Source of the DNA: Acidiferrobacteraceae bacterium
GTDB taxonomy: Bacteria > Pseudomonadota > Gammaproteobacteria > Acidiferrobacterales > Sulfurifustaceae
Direction: 5' to 3'
Assembly (NCBI GenBank): GCA_021323795.1
Contig: JAJPKH010000127.1
Coordinates: 1 to 35,388, forward strand
DNA: 35,388 bases
Shown here piece by piece: positions 32,929-35,388 of the stretch. A model generated the notes under the pieces. That model was not told the DNA's origin, made no database searches, and saw only the letters and a list, made by a program, of their open reading frames with translations. Every line of letters starts with the position of its first letter. The first letter of the stretch is position 1. The position numbers and the translations under genes were made by a program.

Positions 32929-33842
32929 TGAACGAACCCTCGGATCGCCCTGCCGCTGCAACGCGCGACGAATCGCGCAATCCGCTCGTGCGCCGCTGGC
33001 TGCTCAACCTCGCGTTACTGCTGGTCGTCATTCTGCTGGCCGTTTTCGCCTGGTATCGCTCCGCGCATCCGCCCAAGGAAGCGCAACCCGCGCTGACGGA
33101 GCTCGATCCCGAAGCGGTACGCCGCGTCGAAATCGAGCGCACGAATCAACCGCTTGTCGTCCTGGAACGCGGCGAGGGCGGCTGGCGCCTTACCGCGCCG
33201 CTCCAGGCGCGCGCCGACAGCTTCGCGGTCGATGCGCTCCTGCGGCTCGCGCGTGCGCCGATCGAAGCGACCGTCGCCGCCGACGGCGACCTCGCGCGCT
33301 ACGGCCTCGCGCGGCCGACGCTCGTGGTGCGCTTCGATGGCGCCGCGATCCGCTTCGGCGAGATGCACCCGTTGAAGGACGACCACTACGTGCAATACGG
33401 CTCCGCGGTTCATCTGATCTCCAGCCGCTACTACGCCCAAGCCGCGGCGAAATACACCAACTTGATCGACGGCCGCCTGATCGAGCCCGGGCGCAAACCG
33501 GTGTCCTTCAAGTTGCCGGGCTTCGCGCTGACGCAAAAGGACGGCACGTGGCAGCGGCAACCGGAAATTGCCTCCCTGTCGTCGGATCGCATCAACGCTT
33601 TCGTGGACGATTGGCGCCACAGCCGGGCATTGCAGGTGGAAAAATATTCCGGTCGCAAAGCAATGGATCACGTGATCATTACGTTCGAGGATGAGCCCGG
33701 CCATAAGACGACCCTCGACCTCGGCGTCATCGCGCGCACCCCGGAACTCGTGCTCGCGCGGCCGGATGAAGGACTGGAATATCATTTTCCCGAAGAAGCG
33801 GGGCAGCGTTTGTTCACGCTGAACGCCGATAATCCGAAATAA
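32928..33842 (+). CDS. DUF4340 domain-containing protein
   Basis: A 304-residue protein with one N-terminal membrane segment (about residues 24-43, LLNLALLLVVILLAVFAWY) and a periplasmic DUF4340-type region. That region shows VRRVEIERTNQPLVVLERGEGGWRL and FAVDALLRLARAP, with LARYGLARPTLVVRF further on. Such proteins regularly follow gldG-like genes and are thought to be part of the same envelope complex. The start overlaps the upstream stop by 1 nt (TAATG). No function beyond the context is known to me. Confidence 0.88.
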   Translation: MNEPSDRPAAATRDESRNPLVRRWLLNLALLLVVILLAVFAWYRSAHPPKEAQPALTELDPEAVRRVEIERTNQPLVVLERGEGGWRLTAPLQARADSFAVDALLRLARAPIEATVAADGDLARYGLARPTLVVRFDGAAIRFGEMHPLKDDHYVQYGSAVHLISSRYYAQAAAKYTNLIDGRLIEPGRKPVSFKLPGFALTQKDGTWQRQPEIASLSSDRINAFVDDWRHSRALQVEKYSGRKAMDHVIITFEDEPGHKTTLDLGVIARTPELVLARPDEGLEYHFPEEAGQRLFTLNADNPK

Positions 33843-33869
33843 CGGCGTCGCGCCGCCTGCTGCCGCTCC

Positions 33870-34685
33870 ATGCCTGAACTCCCGGAAGTCGAAACGACCT
33901 GCCGCGGCATCGAGCCTCATCTCGTCAACCAACGCATCGACCGCGTGGTGGTGCGGGACGCCCGGCTGCGCTGGCGCGTACCGAAAGCGCTCGCGACCGA
34001 GCTGCCCGGCCAACGCATCCGCGCGGTCGCGCGACGCGCGAAATATCTGCTGCTGACCGCGGACACGGGCACCGTCATCCTGCATCTCGGCATGTCGGGG
34101 CGCCTGCGCGTCCTCGACGCGACCGAGCCGCCGGCCAAACACGATCACATCGACATCGTGCTCACCAACGGCCGGTGCTTGCGGCTGCGCGACCCACGCC
34201 GCTTCGGCGCGGTGCTGTGGACGCAAGGCGCCCCCGCCGAGCACAAACTGCTCGCCAACCTCGGGCCGGAACCCTTGGAAGCGGGGTTTTCGGGCGAGTA
34301 CTTGCACCGGATAACGCGGGGACGCAAACGCGCCGTCCGCGATGTCCTGCTCGATTCGAGCGTGGTCGCCGGCGTCGGCAACATCTACGCCAATGAAGCC
34401 CTGTTCGGTGCCGGCATACGTCCGACCCGTGCGGCCGGCAGCCTGTCCGCGGCTGAGTGTGAACGGCTGGTACGAGCCGTTCGCGCGACGCTAAAGCGCG
34501 CTATCCGGGCGGGTGGGACGACGTTCCGCGACTATCGCCGCAGCGACGGGCAGCCGGGCTATTTCCAGCTTTCGCTCAAGGTCTACGGGCGCGATGGCGA
34601 GCGCTGCCGCACCTGTCGAGCGCCGATCCGGCTGCAACGCCTGGGTCAGCGCTCGACGTTCTATTGCCGCCGTTGCCAGCGCTGA
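33870..34685 (+). CDS. mutM: Formamidopyrimidine-DNA glycosylase MutM (Fpg)
   Basis: A 271-residue base-excision repair enzyme that removes 8-oxoguanine and ring-opened purines and nicks the abasic site. The N terminus PELPEVETTCRGI carries the catalytic Pro and Glu. ILHLGMSGRL and HDHIDIVLTNGRCLRLRDPRRFGA follow, with SSVVAGVGNIYANEALFGAGI in the helix-two-turn-helix and a C-terminal zinc finger with four Cys (CRTC ... CRRC). Length is typical. It lies 27 nt after the DUF4340 gene and may be co-transcribed. Confidence 0.96.
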   Translation: MPELPEVETTCRGIEPHLVNQRIDRVVVRDARLRWRVPKALATELPGQRIRAVARRAKYLLLTADTGTVILHLGMSGRLRVLDATEPPAKHDHIDIVLTNGRCLRLRDPRRFGAVLWTQGAPAEHKLLANLGPEPLEAGFSGEYLHRITRGRKRAVRDVLLDSSVVAGVGNIYANEALFGAGIRPTRAAGSLSAAECERLVRAVRATLKRAIRAGGTTFRDYRRSDGQPGYFQLSLKVYGRDGERCRTCRAPIRLQRLGQRSTFYCRRCQR

Positions 34686-34867
34686 ATGGGTATTTCCGGA
34701 GAATTTCGACGATCGGGCTCGTCGCGCTTTTACGGGATAAATTTCCTCGACTAGACTTTCTGGAGGGTTGCAACAGGGGCATCGCCCGAGGCCCACTCCT
34801 CGGGGAAAAAGATGTGGCACGCATTCTGCTTTATTAAAAACAATTCTTTATAAAGGAAGGCTTCCTC

Positions 34868-35388
34868 ATGAGCTTGGAGCAGGAATTCGAGCAGTACAGC
34901 GGCTGGCGCCAAACGCTGGCCGGCGGCATCACTGACTTCAAGCAATGGCTCAAGGAGCAGGAACTCTCCGACACCCAAGTCGATCAGCGCCTCCACCAGG
35001 TGCTCGGAACGCTGCGGGACGACAAGCTCTACATCGCCTTCGTCGCCGAGTTCTCGCGCGGCAAGTCCGAACTGATCAACGCCATATTTTTCGCCCAGCT
35101 CGGCTCGCGCATCCTGCCTTCGAGCGCCGGTCGCACGACCATGTGCCCCACCGAATTGCTGCACGATGCGACGCGCCCGCCGGAGCTGCGGCTGCTGCCG
35201 ATCGAAACCCGCCGCACCGGCACGACGATCGCCGAGTTCCGCACGTTCCCGGACGAGTGGCAGGTATTTCCACTCGATATCAAATCGGCGGAATCCATGG
35301 CGCTGGCGCTGCAGCACATCACCGAAGTAAAGGAAGTCGCGCGTGACGTCGCCCAGGCGCTCGGCCTGCACGTCGCGGAAGATGAAAC
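34868..35388 (+). CDS. Dynamin-family GTPase (partial, N-terminal part)
   Basis: The first 173 codons of a gene cut by the right window edge. A helical start (SLEQEFEQYSGWRQTLAGGITDFKQWL) is followed by the G1 loop AEFSRGKSELINAIF (residues 60-74). There Ala60 stands at the first Gly position of the GxxxxGKS motif. A G2-like SSAGRTTMCPTELL follows. Bacterial dynamin-like proteins of this kind act at membranes; the specific role is unknown. GGAAGG stands 7 nt before the ATG. The 182-nt gap upstream (34686-34867) ends in an AT-rich stretch with a TATAAA box at 34849 but no good -35. Confidence 0.85.
   Translation, partial: MSLEQEFEQYSGWRQTLAGGITDFKQWLKEQELSDTQVDQRLHQVLGTLRDDKLYIAFVAEFSRGKSELINAIFFAQLGSRILPSSAGRTTMCPTELLHDATRPPELRLLPIETRRTGTTIAEFRTFPDEWQVFPLDIKSAESMALALQHITEVKEVARDVAQALGLHVAEDE

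Noticed and set aside
1-35388. CRISPR arrays, tRNA genes, insertion sequences or prophage genes
   Set aside because: I saw no regularly spaced repeats, no tRNA-like T-arm sequences in gaps, and no transposase or phage-type proteins. The xerC gene is the housekeeping recombinase, not an element integrase.

Overview
The window looks like a chromosomal segment of a GC-rich gammaproteobacterium. Two conserved gene orders support this. The first is lptM-lysA-dapF-DUF484-xerC. The second is argH next to an AlgZ/AlgR-type LytTR two-component system followed by hemC-hemD-hemX-hemY. Gene density is high, many neighbours overlap by 1-4 nt, and TTG/GTG starts are common. I saw no tRNA, rRNA, insertion sequence, prophage or CRISPR array.

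Layout: (1) 1-1887, minus strand: the egtB-egtD ergothioneine operon (egtD is cut by the window edge), with a promoter and a 27-bp palindrome upstream. (2) 1900-4239, minus: a yjbQ-like gene and an S9-family peptidase gene interrupted by a frameshift. (3) 4338-5245, plus: a SlyD-type FKBP and a cold-shock protein with its own promoter and terminator. (4) 5329-8569: a membrane-anchored protein of unknown function, a cyclopropane-fatty-acid-synthase-like methyltransferase and a convergent TetR regulator. (5) 8652-13869, minus: lptM, lysA, dapF, DUF484, xerC and an unknown gene coupled to xerC. A small membrane-protein gene lies on the plus strand between lysA and dapF. (6) 14111-16543: a conserved unknown gene, a small Arg-rich protein on the opposite strand, and an ECF sigma factor / putative anti-sigma / DUF3106 repeat-protein operon. 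(7) 16540-19429, minus: argH, a membrane diguanylate cyclase and a MazG-like pyrophosphohydrolase. (8) 19560-23276, plus: a candidate small RNA, two tandem AlgZ-like sensor kinases separated by a hairpin-rich 418-nt spacer, and an AlgR-like LytTR regulator. (9) 23615-27687, plus: hemC, hemD, hemX, hemY. (10) 27771-29714, minus: a secreted protein, a ferredoxin-NAD(P)H reductase-like flavoprotein and a small lipoprotein. (11) 29870-33842, plus: a GldA/GldG-like ABC module with a DUF4340 protein, then mutM. (12) 34868 to the end: the start of a dynamin-family GTPase gene.

How the parts connect: lptM-lysA-dapF covers LPS-export maturation, the last step of lysine synthesis and the diaminopimelate step before it. 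xerC resolves chromosome dimers. HemC and HemD make the uroporphyrinogen III ring. The AlgZ/AlgR-like and GGDEF proteins suggest surface or lifestyle regulation next to argH.

The best candidates for something undescribed are non-coding: (a) the hairpin array with GGA in its apical loops between the duplicated kinases, (b) the two-hairpin small RNA with a C-rich, CUCCUU-containing loop between argH and the first kinase, and (c) the palindrome flanked by 8-bp direct repeats upstream of egtB. All assignments rest on reading motifs and gene order by eye; no database search was possible.
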